NCBI GenBank assembly: GCA_023426225.1
Contig: JAFABD010000270.1
Span: forward strand, 1-34,989
Length of the DNA: 34,989 bases
Direction: 5' to 3'
DNA from: Pseudomonadota bacterium
Lineage (GTDB): Bacteria > Pseudomonadota > Alphaproteobacteria > Sphingomonadales > Sphingomonadaceae
Shown here one piece after another: positions 1 through 10,960 of this stretch. A program made the translations under genes and the position numbers. Within the stretch, counting starts at the first letter, position 1. Each line of letters begins with the position of its first letter. The notes under the pieces were generated by a model. It was not told where the DNA came from. It saw only the letters and a list, made by a program, of their open reading frames with translations, and searched no databases.

Positions 1-458
1 GCGGCGCGGGCACGCGCCTCGGCCGCCTCGATTCGCGCGACGATCGCCTCGCCGCGTGCCTGCGCGCCCGTGGCGGCCGCGATCTCGCGCACATCGGCGA
101 TACTCCCCGCGATCGTGGCCGGCATGCCGACATACAGCGTGCGCAGCCCGGCGCGGGCATAGGCCTCGCGCGTCGCCGGCGGGGTGAAACGGCTCGCGAT
201 CACCAGGTCGGGGCGCATCGCGATGATTTCTTCGGCGGTGCCGCGATTGGCGCGGAACCGTGCCGCGACCGCGGGCGGGATCGAGCTCGCCGCCGGGTCG
301 TGCGAATAGTGGCTGATCGCGGCGATCCGCTCGGGCGCGACCAGTTCGACCAGCACCGCGTCGGCGCACGGGTTCGTCGAGACGATTCCGCCGCCGCGCG
401 GGGCCGGCGCCGCCGCGCATCCGGCTGCGATCAGGCAGAGGAGCGCGGCGGCACGCAT
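1..458 (-). CDS. BtuF-like ABC transporter substrate-binding protein, C-terminus cut by window edge
   Basis: About 152 N-terminal codons are visible before the window ends. The product starts with a short hydrophobic segment ending in Ala-Ala-Gly-Cys at residues 11-14, a weak lipobox, so it may be a periplasmic lipoprotein. The next stretch (STNPCADAVLVELV, then PERIAAISHYSHDP) is typical of class III binding proteins that carry cobalamin or iron-siderophore to an inner-membrane ABC importer. The ATG overlaps the upstream receptor's TGA by one base (TGATG), which indicates translational coupling. Being behind a B12 riboswitch and a BtuB-like receptor favours cobalamin as the ligand; that is inference. 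A haem or siderophore binding protein is the alternative. Confidence 0.8.
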   Translation of the reverse strand, partial: MRAAALLCLIAAGCAAAPAPRGGGIVSTNPCADAVLVELVAPERIAAISHYSHDPAASSIPPAVAARFRANRGTAEEIIAMRPDLVIASRFTPPATREAYARAGLRTLYVGMPATIAGSIADVREIAAATGAQARGEAIVARIEAAEARARA

Positions 459-2350
459 CAGTTGAACCGCAGCCGGACGCCGCCGAACGCGGTGCGGCCC
501 TGGGTGCCGTACCCGCGAACCACGGTATAGCCGCGGTCGAACAGGTTATCGACGCGGCCGAACAGCTCGACCTGGCGTGTCAGCGGCACCGAGCCGCGGA
601 TGCCGACGAGCGTATAGCCGTCGAGCTTGTAGCTGTTCGCGGCATTGTCGAAGCTGTCGCCGACCATCAGCAGCGTCGCGCCCAGGCTCGGTCCGCCCTC
701 GCCGAAGCGATAGTCGGCCGAAAGGCTGCCGATGTCGTTCGGCCGCCGCGCCAGGTCTTTGCCGAAATTGGCGTCGTTCGAACGGTTCTGCGCATTGAGG
801 TGCGTATAGCTCGCACGCAGCGTCAGCGCGGTGACAGGATTGGCTTCCAGTTCGAGCTCGACGCCGCGCGTGCGCGACTTGGCGATGTTGAAATATCTGT
901 AGGTGCGCGGATCGAAGTCGATCTGGTTCTCGGTGTCGCGCTGGAACCAGGTCACGCCGGCCCGGATGTTGCCCGGCAGCGTCTGGCGCACGCCCGCCTC
1001 GAAGCTCTCGGCGGTTTCGGGCTTCAGCGTCGCCAGGCCGTAGTCGCTGAACCGCTGGTACAGCGTCGGCGCCTTGAACCCGTCGCCATAGCTTGCGTGC
1101 AGCACCGTTCCCGTGCCGACGCGCAGCGCGGCGTTGCCGTTCCACGTCCAGTGGTTGCCGAAACCGCTGTGATCGTCGTTGCGCACGCCCGCGCTCAGCG
1201 TCAGCGCCTCGACCGGGGTCAGGATCGCCTCGCCGTAAAAGCTGGTGATGTCCTGGCTCTTGCTCAGCTTGCTCTGGTCGAAATAGCGGCTGGTCTCGTG
1301 CTCCGCCCCTGCGACCAGGCGCAGCATCCCCAGCGTCGCGTCGCCCTGATAGGCATAGCGTTCGCTGCGGCCGCGATAGGAATAGAGCGGCGCGCTGCCC
1401 GTCGCCGGGTCGTAATTGTCGCGGTTGACGTCGGCGATCGTGAACGACACCCGGTGCTTGACCGGCCCGGTCACGGCATTGAGCCCGGCATAGCCATAGA
1501 CTTCCTGGATCGTCGAATATTCGGCCGTGTCGGCAAAGCTGTAGCTCGGCGCCGGGAAGCCGTCGAGTTCGACCTTCGAATGCGCGTAATAGGCGCGCAG
1601 GTCGGCCTCGAGCCCGTCGATGATCTTCACGGTCAGCCGCCCGGTCGCACCGAACTGGCGATAGCCGTCCTTTTCGGTGCCGACGGCGGCCTGCGAAATG
1701 CCGTCGGTGCGGAAATAGCCGGCGGTCACCGCGCCCTGCACGCGGTCGTTGCCCGCCGCGACCGCGCCGGTGGTGCTCACCTGGTTGGCGCTGCCATATT
1801 CGGCCGATGCGCGCGCGGCGAGACCGTTGACCGGCTGCTGGGTGACGACGTTGACGACGCCGCCGATCGCCTGGCTGCCCCATGCGACGGCATTGGCGCC
1901 GCGCAGCACCTCGACGCGCTCGATCGAACTGGTGAGCAGGTTGCCGAAATCGAAGCCGCCGCCCGGCTGCGAGGGATCGTTCACGCGCACGCCGTCGATC
2001 AGCACCAGCGTCTGGTCGCTCTCGGCGCCGCGGATGCGCAGGCTCGTCACCGAGCCGGGGCCGCCGTTGCGCGTTACCGAAACGCCCGCGGTCGTCGCCA
2101 GCAGGTCGGAGAGCGCCACCGTCTGGCGCTGCTCGATCTCGGCACGGTCGATCACCGTCACCGATCGCGCGGTCTCGTCGACCGGCTGCGACACGCCGCT
2201 CGCGACGACGACGATCGTGTCCGAATCGGCGCGCTCGGTCGCATCGTCGGCATTGGCGGGGGTGGGGGCGGGGGCGGGAAGCGCGGCGGCATGTCCCGGC
2301 AGGGGCAACATCGCGGCGGTGGCAAGGAACAGGTAGTTGCGTATGGACAC
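458..2350 (-). CDS. btuB: BtuB-like TonB-dependent outer-membrane cobalamin receptor
   Basis: A 630-residue receptor that would move vitamin B12 across the outer membrane using TonB energy. A signal peptide covers about residues 1-22 and a TonB box (DTIVVVA) lies at 44-50. The plug domain follows, with the usual RIRGAESDQTLVLIDGVRV and VEVLRG motifs, then a 22-strand barrel ending in RLRFN. The length is close to that of E. coli BtuB (about 614). The start is GTG at 2350-2348, chosen because it gives a proper signal peptide; the Shine-Dalgarno is weak. An AdoCbl-type riboswitch sits directly upstream and a binding-protein gene overlaps downstream, so both regulation and context support B12 transport. 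The substrate is inferred from the riboswitch. Confidence 0.9.
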   Translation of the reverse strand: MSIRNYLFLATAAMLPLPGHAAALPAPAPTPANADDATERADSDTIVVVASGVSQPVDETARSVTVIDRAEIEQRQTVALSDLLATTAGVSVTRNGGPGSVTSLRIRGAESDQTLVLIDGVRVNDPSQPGGGFDFGNLLTSSIERVEVLRGANAVAWGSQAIGGVVNVVTQQPVNGLAARASAEYGSANQVSTTGAVAAGNDRVQGAVTAGYFRTDGISQAAVGTEKDGYRQFGATGRLTVKIIDGLEADLRAYYAHSKVELDGFPAPSYSFADTAEYSTIQEVYGYAGLNAVTGPVKHRVSFTIADVNRDNYDPATGSAPLYSYRGRSERYAYQGDATLGMLRLVAGAEHETSRYFDQSKLSKSQDITSFYGEAILTPVEALTLSAGVRNDDHSGFGNHWTWNGNAALRVGTGTVLHASYGDGFKAPTLYQRFSDYGLATLKPETAESFEAGVRQTLPGNIRAGVTWFQRDTENQIDFDPRTYRYFNIAKSRTRGVELELEANPVTALTLRASYTHLNAQNRSNDANFGKDLARRPNDIGSLSADYRFGEGGPSLGATLLMVGDSFDNAANSYKLDGYTLVGIRGSVPLTRQVELFGRVDNLFDRGYTVVRGYGTQGRTAFGGVRLRFN

Positions 2351-2485
2351 AGGCTTCAGACACCCTGAATCGGGGCCGCCGCCGGGGCATCGCTGCCCGC
2401 GCGTCGACCCTAGGTTTGGTGTCGCTCGCGCGGGGATTTCTCTCCCCGTTCGCCCGGTGCACCCCGCCCGCGCGAAGGAATCGAC

Positions 2486-2655
2486 TGTGACCGGGCAGGT
2501 CTCCTGGCTCGCGGGTCATCGCTTCTGCGCGGCCTTCCCGGAGACTGGCTCCAGTGGCCCGTGATGCGCAGCGGCTCGCCGTTCACAGTTGCGGGGGCAG
2601 CCTCGGATTTCCACCGAGTTCCCTTTTCATCCCCTTTGGGGGGACACCCGTCACG
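2486..2655 (-). promoter_or_regulatory. Cobalamin (AdoCbl-type) riboswitch
   Basis: Read on the minus strand, the leader contains the conserved blocks in order: AAAAGGGAA, GGTGGAAATCCGAGGCTGCC, CCCGCAACTGTGA, GCCACTGG, GGGAAGG, and finally the B12 box AGCCAGGAGACCTGCC. The closing helix can form between GTGAC at one end and GTCAC at the other. The gene downstream is a BtuB-like receptor, the usual target. About 135 bases separate the aptamer from the GTG start. They hold a GGGGA/TCCCC hairpin near 2436-2451 but no T-tract, so control of translation initiation is more likely than termination (inference). Confidence 0.95.
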
Positions 2656-2661
2656 CCGCCG

Positions 2662-2690
2662 TCTCTAGGCGGGCGCCGCCGGTGCCGCAA
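2662..2690 (-). promoter_or_regulatory. Candidate sigma-70 promoter for the B12 riboswitch and btuB
   Basis: On the minus strand, TTGCGG (2690-2685) is separated by exactly 17 bases from TAGAGA (2667-2662). The predicted start, about seven bases past the -10, falls near 2655, which is where the riboswitch closing helix begins. That agreement is the main support. Confidence 0.55.
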
Positions 2691-2785
2691 TGGCGAAGAT
2701 CGTCATCCCGCGGCCGCGCAGCTGTCGTATCACTGTCATCAACGGTAAGGGTGCCGTTTACCCTCCGGGCCTATCGCACTGCATC

Positions 2786-4123
2786 ATGCGACCTGCCCAG
2801 CTAGCCGCCGCCGAACCGGTCCCGCCGACCCCGCCTGCCGCCTGTCCGGCGGACTGGCTCGATCCGGCCGAACTCGATCCGCCCGCGTTGATCCCGGGCG
2901 ATTCGCTGTTCCGCGCGATCGAGGCGTTCAACGCCGACACCGAATTGCGGATGATGCCCGTGGTCGACGCCGATCGCCGTCCGCTCGGCGCGATCTTCGA
3001 AAAGGATCTGCGCCGGCTGCTGCTCAATCCGTTCGGTCATGCGCTGCTGCGCAACCCCAGCTACGGCCATGAAGTCGAACGCCATGTCCGTCCCTGTCCG
3101 GTGGCCGAGGTGACGGGCGATGTCGCCGCGCTGATCGCCACCTATCGCGCCGCGGCGGGGAGCGAGGGGATGATCCTCACCCGCGGCGGCCGGCTTCATG
3201 CGGTGATCGGCAACCGTCGCCTTGTCCATCTGGCTGCCGAGCATGAGCGCCGGGCCGCCCAGGCGCGGCTGGCGCGCGCCGACCGGATCGAGCGCGCCAG
3301 CGATGCCTTCGAGGCCGAGGTGGCGTCGCTGTCGAGCGCGCTCGGCATGCTTGCCGCCGCGCTGCAGGCCGATGCCCAGGGGGGCGCCGATCGTGCTGCC
3401 GACCTGGGCGACCGCGCGGTCGCGGTCGCGTCGGCCGCGTCGCAGACGCGCGACAACATGGCCGACATCGCCGTGCAGGGGCGGGCGCTCGCCGATTCGC
3501 TTCGCGCGATCCTCGACGAAAGCGAGGCGGCGCGTTCGGCCGCGGCGCGTGCATCCGATCTGGTTGCCCAGGGCAGCGCGCGGACCCGCGAACTGCTCCG
3601 GGCTGCCCAGTCGATCGATTCGGTGATCGGGCTCATCAGCGAGATCGCGCGCCAGGTGAACCTCCTCGCGCTCAATGCGACGATCGAGGCCGCGCGGGCG
3701 GGCGAGGCGGGGCGGGGGTTCACCGTCGTCGCGAACGAGGTGAAACAGCTTTCGACCCAGACGGGCACCGCCGCCGCGCGCATCGCGGCGCACGTCGCCG
3801 ACATCCGCCACGGCATCGACGCGGTGGCGCTGGGGCATGCCGAGGTCGAATCGGTCATCGGCGCGATGCTCCGGCTCGCCGGCGGCGTGCGCGGTGCGGT
3901 CGCCGAGCAGGAAGAGGCGACCAGCCGCATCGCCCGCAACGTCGACGAGACGCTTCAGGCCGCAACCGCGATCCGCCATGATGTCGAGGCGATCGGCGGC
4001 GCCTCGCGCGCCACCGCCGAAGGGGCGACGGCGATGCGGACGATGGCCGAGCAGTTGCGCGAGGGCGCCGTTGCGCTGTCGGGCGCGTTCGACGCGTTCG
4101 TCGCGGAACTCCACCGCGCCTGA
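2786..4123 (+). CDS. Soluble methyl-accepting chemotaxis-type protein with CBS-like N-terminus
   Basis: A 445-residue protein from the ATG at 2786. The frame stays open to an ATG at 2690, but that start would lie inside the divergent btuB promoter. No clear ribosome binding site precedes either ATG. About residues 30-95 resemble a CBS-type regulatory module (PGDSLFRAIEAF, then MPVVDADRRPLGAIFEKDL). The C-terminal half is a long helical MCP signalling domain. Its conserved hairpin tip (EIARQVNLLALNATIEAARA, then GRGFTVVANEVKQL) covers about residues 286-325. There is no transmembrane segment, so it should act in the cytoplasm on a CheA/CheW-type partner. No other chemotaxis gene is in the window, and the ligand is unknown. 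Confidence 0.85.
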   Translation: MRPAQLAAAEPVPPTPPAACPADWLDPAELDPPALIPGDSLFRAIEAFNADTELRMMPVVDADRRPLGAIFEKDLRRLLLNPFGHALLRNPSYGHEVERHVRPCPVAEVTGDVAALIATYRAAAGSEGMILTRGGRLHAVIGNRRLVHLAAEHERRAAQARLARADRIERASDAFEAEVASLSSALGMLAAALQADAQGGADRAADLGDRAVAVASAASQTRDNMADIAVQGRALADSLRAILDESEAARSAAARASDLVAQGSARTRELLRAAQSIDSVIGLISEIARQVNLLALNATIEAARAGEAGRGFTVVANEVKQLSTQTGTAAARIAAHVADIRHGIDAVALGHAEVESVIGAMLRLAGGVRGAVAEQEEATSRIARNVDETLQAATAIRHDVEAIGGASRATAEGATAMRTMAEQLREGAVALSGAFDAFVAELHRA

Positions 4124-4171
4124 CGCCGGGCGCCGCCGTTCAGCCGCACCCGGTTCAGCCCGCGCCGCCGG

Positions 4172-4597
4172 TCAGGCGCTGCCGCCGTCTGCGCCCGCAC
4201 TCTCGCCCGCGGCGCCGACGCGCTTCAGCCGCCCGTCGACATGCCCGCCCGATTCGATCGTGATCGCCTCATATTCGACGTCGCCGACGATCCGCGCGGT
4301 GCGCTCGACGGTCAGCGTCTTGGCGCGCACCGATCCTTCGATCGTGCCGGCGATCCGCGCGGTGTCGGCGGTGACGCTGCCGTTGATGCGGCTCCCCGCG
4401 CCCTGCGCCAGCGCGGCGCACGTCACGTCGCCCTCGACACGGCCGTCGATGTGAAGCTCCGATTCGGCCTGGATGTTGCCGGTGATCGACACGTCGCTGC
4501 CCAGCACTGAAAACATGGCGCTTCCCCGCGCGCCGCTTGCACTCTGGCCCACGGCGGCGGTATCGCGTCCGCCGCGATTGCTGTTGAACATCCCCAC
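4172..4597 (-). CDS. Bactofilin (polymer-forming cytoskeletal protein)
   Basis: 141 residues. The central part, about residues 30-120, is the bactofilin beta-helix domain, seen as repeated short strands with Gly and hydrophobic spacing (SVLGSDVSITGNI, LHIDGRVEGDV, INGSVTADTARIAG, RIVGDVEYEAITIESG, HVDGRLKR). The ends are disordered and rich in Gly, Ala and Ser. Bactofilins polymerise without nucleotide and scaffold cell-wall enzymes or polar structures. The usual partner, an M23 peptidase gene, is absent here; the gene is convergent with the chemoreceptor and divergent from the str operon. A second ATG two codons in is an alternative start. Confidence 0.92.
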   Translation of the reverse strand: MGMFNSNRGGRDTAAVGQSASGARGSAMFSVLGSDVSITGNIQAESELHIDGRVEGDVTCAALAQGAGSRINGSVTADTARIAGTIEGSVRAKTLTVERTARIVGDVEYEAITIESGGHVDGRLKRVGAAGESAGADGGSA

Positions 4598-4747
4598 TTC
4601 ACCGGCGCCCCCCGGCGCCGCTCCCTTGCCCCTCGCGCCGCCATGGCGCGTCCGGGCGGCCGCCGCCTAGCATGAACCGCCGCGCCGCGGCACCATGCAA
4701 AAGGGCGTAGGGAAGGGCGCGCCCCGGCCGGCCCTGCCGCCAGCCCA

Positions 4748-4776
4748 TTGACCCCTTGCCGCGCCGTCGCTATAGG
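4748..4776 (+). promoter_or_regulatory. Candidate str operon promoter
   Basis: TTGACC (4748-4753), a 17-base spacer and TATAGG (4771-4776) make a near-consensus sigma-70 promoter. The start near 4783 gives a leader of about 165 bases before rpsL. The rest of the 4598-4946 gap holds the bactofilin upstream region and this leader; no other gene was seen. Confidence 0.65.
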
Positions 4777-4871
4777 CCGCGCGTTCCGCGAGGGGCCTCA
4801 TGGGCCGAAAAGCCTTGTGGCGCATATATTGAGCTGAACGTTGCTGGAGACGCAATGGTCCGGGCGGCTTG

Positions 4872-4889
4872 AGGCCACCGGGGCCTTTT
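4872..4889 (+). terminator. Possible attenuator hairpin in the str leader
   Basis: AGGCC and GGCCT (4872-4876 and 4882-4886) form a short stem followed by TTTT, upstream of rpsL in the transcribed leader. The stem is only five pairs, so this is a weak candidate for leader attenuation or pausing. Confidence 0.3.
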
Positions 4890-4946
4890 CGTGTTCTCTT
4901 GGTACAGGGCTCCAGCAAAGTAACCGTTTGAAAGGTGAAGGGCTTC

Positions 4947-5318
4947 ATGCCGACGATCAACCAGCTGGTCCGCAAGGGCCGCGAACTGCAGAAGGTCAAG
5001 TCCAAGGTTCCTGCGATGGAGCAGAACCCGCAGAAGCGTGGCGTCTGCACCCGTGTCTACACGACGACTCCGAAGAAGCCGAACTCGGCACTTCGCAAGG
5101 TGGCCAAGGTCCGTCTGACCAACAGCCGCGAAGTCATCAGCTACATCCCCGGTGAGGGCCACAACCTTCAGGAGCACTCGGTGGTCCTGATCCGCGGCGG
5201 CCGTGTGCGCGACCTTCCCGGCGTGCGCTACCACGTCCTGCGCGGCGTGCTCGATACCCAGGGTGTCAAGGACCGCAAGCAGAGCCGCTCGAAGTACGGC
5301 GCCAAGCGTCCGAAGTGA
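4947..5318 (+). CDS. rpsL: 30S ribosomal protein S12
   Basis: 123 residues, the normal family length, beginning MPTINQLVRKGRELQ at the ATG at 4947 behind AAAGGTGAAGG; an in-frame GTG at 4935 is rejected. S12 lines the decoding centre and controls tRNA selection accuracy. The KKPNSALRK loop is present with Lys43, the streptomycin-sensitive residue. In the second streptomycin loop, residue 88 is Arg (codon CGC at 5208-5210, context GGRVRDLPG), where E. coli and many bacteria have Lys. K88R is a known streptomycin-resistance change in other species. First gene of the str operon. Confidence 0.99.
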   Translation: MPTINQLVRKGRELQKVKSKVPAMEQNPQKRGVCTRVYTTTPKKPNSALRKVAKVRLTNSREVISYIPGEGHNLQEHSVVLIRGGRVRDLPGVRYHVLRGVLDTQGVKDRKQSRSKYGAKRPK

Positions 5319-5342
5319 TCCCGCCGGGGGCGGGCGTTTTTG
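5319..5342 (+). terminator. Terminator-like hairpin between rpsL and rpsG
   Basis: Starting one base after the rpsL stop, CCCGCC (5320-5325) pairs with GGCGGG (5329-5334) over a three-base loop and is followed by CG and TTTTT. It could partially terminate or stabilise the rpsL transcript. The six-pair stem makes it a moderate candidate. Confidence 0.5.
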
Positions 5343-5448
5343 CCGTGTTGCCTGCGGGTGATCCGGCGCGTGCTCCAGCCCCCGTCCAGCGAAGCTAAAG
5401 TAAGCCCCGGACAGGTTCCGGACCAGCTGAAGAGTAAAGGAAAGTGCA

Positions 5449-5919
5449 ATGGCGCGTCGTCGTCGTCCCGAAAAGCGGGAAATCCTGCCTGATCCCGTTT
5501 ATGGCGATCAGGTTCTGTCGAAGTTCATGAACTCGGTGATGCTGGACGGTAAGAAGTCCGTCGCCGAAGCCATCGTCTATGGTGCGCTCACCACGATCGA
5601 GCAGCGCGCGAAGCGCGAGCCGATCGGCGTGTTCCATGACGCGCTCAACAACGTGAAGCCGGGCATCGAGGTCCGCAGCCGCCGCGTCGGCGGTGCGACC
5701 TACCAGGTTCCGGTCGAAGTTCGTCCGGAGCGTGCGCAGGCGCTGGCGATCCGCTGGCTGATCTCGGCCGCGCGCAACCGTTCGGAGCACACCATGGCTG
5801 CCCGCCTGTCGGGCGAGCTGATGGATGCCGCCAACAACCGCGGCAACGCGGTGAAGAAGCGCGAAGACACCCATCGTATGGCCGAGGCGAACCGCGCCTT
5901 CAGCCACTACCGCTGGTAA
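5449..5919 (+). CDS. rpsG: 30S ribosomal protein S7
   Basis: 156 residues, normal length, starting MARRRRPEKREILPDPV at an ATG behind AAAGGAAAG. S7 nucleates assembly of the 30S head by binding the 3' major domain of 16S rRNA, and it contacts the E-site tRNA. The motif NSVMLDGKKSVAEAIVYGA and the C-terminal block THRMAEANRAFSHYRW are characteristic. Second gene of the str operon; a 130-base gap with a terminator-like hairpin separates it from rpsL. In E. coli, S7 feeds back on str mRNA; whether it does so here cannot be told. Confidence 0.99.
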   Translation: MARRRRPEKREILPDPVYGDQVLSKFMNSVMLDGKKSVAEAIVYGALTTIEQRAKREPIGVFHDALNNVKPGIEVRSRRVGGATYQVPVEVRPERAQALAIRWLISAARNRSEHTMAARLSGELMDAANNRGNAVKKREDTHRMAEANRAFSHYRW

Positions 5920-5985
5920 AAATCTTAACTATATCGTGGGGAGCCCGGGAAACCGGCTCCCCGCATCGCTAAGGAACCAACGATC

Positions 5986-8079
<2,094 letters not shown>

Positions 8080-8159
8080 TCCGAAAACAGCCGCTATGGG
8101 GCCGCGTTCTCGCGAGTCCCATGGCGGCACGGGAAACTGAATCAGAAGGTAGGAAGACA

Positions 8160-9350
<1,191 letters not shown>

Positions 9351-9389
9351 GAACGCCGCCGGCCCCGGCCGGCACGTTCGGAAAAAAAC

Positions 9390-9434
9390 AGCCGCCCGGC
9401 ACCCAAAAATGGGTGTCGGGCGGTTGCCTTTTTA
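9390..9434 (+). terminator. Rho-independent terminator after tuf
   Basis: CCGCCCGGCACCC (9392-9404) and GGGTGTCGGGCGG (9411-9423) form a 13-pair stem with one G-U pair over an AAAAAT loop, followed by TTGCC and a five-T run. It should end the str operon and separate it from the S10 operon. Confidence 0.85.
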
Positions 9435-9612
9435 TGGGAGTGCCTGTAGGGCGCCCCCTTCGGTTTTGAGTTCAACACAGCAAGAGGCGGCCGTTCAGCC
9501 GCTGTCCCGGTTCGCCGGATCCATCGCGCCCCGTCGGGGGCAGGGCAGGGTCCGGTTTTTCGCCAGGATGGCAGCAGGGTGCGCAGCCCCGCTCTTTCGC
9601 ATCGGTAGGACC

Positions 9613-9924
9613 ATGGAAACGCAGAATATCCGTATTCGCCTCAAGGCGTTCGATCATCGAGTGCTTGATCAGGCGACCGGCGACATCGCCGATACCGCCC
9701 GCCGCACCGGTGCCCTCATCCGTGGTCCGATCCCGCTTCCGACCAAGATCGAGAAGTTCACGGTCAACCGCGGCCCGCACATCGACAAGAAGTCGCGCGA
9801 GCAGTTCGAGGTCCGTACCTACAAGCGCATGCTCGACATCGTTCAGCCGACCCCGCAGACGGTCGACGCGCTGATGAAGCTCGACCTCGCCGCTGGCGTT
9901 GACGTCGAGATCAAGCTGGCCTAA
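9613..9924 (+). CDS. rpsJ: 30S ribosomal protein S10
   Basis: 103 residues starting METQNIRIRLKAFDHRVLD at the ATG at 9613 behind GGTAGGA. S10 sits in the 30S head; as NusE it also joins NusB in transcription antitermination. RGPIPLPTKIEKFTVNRGPH and the C-terminal LDLAAGVDVEIKL are typical. The frame is open upstream, but the usual N-terminus starts here. First gene of the S10 operon. About 180 bases separate it from the tuf terminator; a GCGGC/GCCGC hairpin is visible there but no clear promoter. Confidence 0.99.
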   Translation: METQNIRIRLKAFDHRVLDQATGDIADTARRTGALIRGPIPLPTKIEKFTVNRGPHIDKKSREQFEVRTYKRMLDIVQPTPQTVDALMKLDLAAGVDVEIKLA

Positions 9925-10202
9925 AGCGCCGCCTTCCACGAGATTCGCGGCTCCCGTCACGGTGAGTCGCGTTGTTCCTCGACCGGACCGATCCCTGGTC
10001 CAGCGCAAGGAACCGAGCGCGCCGCGGGCGCACTCACCACGAAAAGGGATACCGCCGGGCTTTGCCCGGGTCTGCGTCCCCCGTCGTTTCCGCCCTCGGG
10101 CGGGAATTCAGCCCGGACGGGGGCTCGCATCACAATTTCGGGCTGAGGCACGCCCCCGGGGAAATCGTTCCTTCGGGGGCCTCTGTATAGGAGCAACTGG
10201 TC
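9925..10202 (+). other. 278-base rpsJ-rplC gap with several hairpins
   Basis: This gap is long for two adjacent S10-operon genes. Visible hairpins are TTCCGCCC with GGGCGGGAA (near 10089-10108) and GCCCCCG with CGGGGGC just before the rplC ribosome binding site (near 10152-10180). No gene or clear promoter was seen. It may be a processing or autoregulatory leader for rplC-rplD; that is inference. Confidence 0.45.
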
Positions 10203-10958
10203 ATGCGCACTGGCGTGATCGCTAAGAAGATGGGTATGACCCGCCTGTTTCAGGACGACGGCCGGCACGTTCCGGTGACCGTTCTGGCGCTGGAGGGGGT
10301 CCAGGTGGTTGCGCAGCGTACCGCCGACCGCGACGGTTATGTCGCACTGCAGATCGGCGCGGGCAGCGCCAAGGCCAAGAATGTCGCCAAGCCGCAGCGC
10401 GGCCACTTCGGCAAGGCCGAGGTGGAGCCGAAGGCGCAGCTGTGCGAGTTCCGCGTGGCCGAGGATGCGCTGCTCGACGTGGGTGCCGAGATTTCGGCGG
10501 ACCACTTCATCGCCGGCCAGCTGGTCGATGTCTCGGGTCGTACCCAGGGTAAGGGTTTCGCGGGTGCCATGAAGCGTTGGGGCTTCGGCGGTCTGCGCGC
10601 CACGCACGGTGTGTCGGTTTCGCACCGCTCGCACGGTTCGACGGGTAACCGTCAGGATCCGGGCCGCGTCTTCAAGAACAAGAAGATGGCCGGTCACATG
10701 GGCGACCGCAACCGCACGCAGCAGAATCTGGAAGTGGTCGGCACCGATGCCGAGCGCGGCCTGATCTTCGTCAAGGGCTCGGTTCCCGGCCACAAGGGCA
10801 GCTGGCTGATCGTCAAGGACGCGGTCAAGGTCAACCGCCCGGCGGACGCGCCGTACCCGGCCGCGGTCAAGACCGCGCAGAACAACAACGATGCTCCCGC
10901 CAACACGCCCGCTCAGGACGTCGCCGCGGTTGAAGCGACCGAAGGCCAGGAGGGCTGA
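10203..10958 (+). CDS. rplC: 50S ribosomal protein L3
   Basis: 251 residues from an ATG behind AGGAGC, starting MRTGVIAKKMGMTRLFQDDG. L3 nucleates 50S assembly and its loop reaches toward the peptidyl-transferase centre; the loop motif STGNRQDPGRVFKNKKMAGH includes the Gln that PrmB methylates in relatives. The core ends near residue 215 (SWLIVKDAV). The remaining 35 or so residues are a low-complexity Ala/Asn/Glu tail absent from E. coli L3 (209 aa), as in several alphaproteobacteria. The rplD GTG follows after two bases. Confidence 0.98.
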   Translation: MRTGVIAKKMGMTRLFQDDGRHVPVTVLALEGVQVVAQRTADRDGYVALQIGAGSAKAKNVAKPQRGHFGKAEVEPKAQLCEFRVAEDALLDVGAEISADHFIAGQLVDVSGRTQGKGFAGAMKRWGFGGLRATHGVSVSHRSHGSTGNRQDPGRVFKNKKMAGHMGDRNRTQQNLEVVGTDAERGLIFVKGSVPGHKGSWLIVKDAVKVNRPADAPYPAAVKTAQNNNDAPANTPAQDVAAVEATEGQEG

Positions 10959-10960
10959 AC

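Noticed and set aside
2690..2785. ATG at 2690 as the start of the chemoreceptor
   Set aside because: It would add 32 residues with no family character and overlap the -35 of the divergent riboswitch promoter; neither start has a good ribosome binding site.
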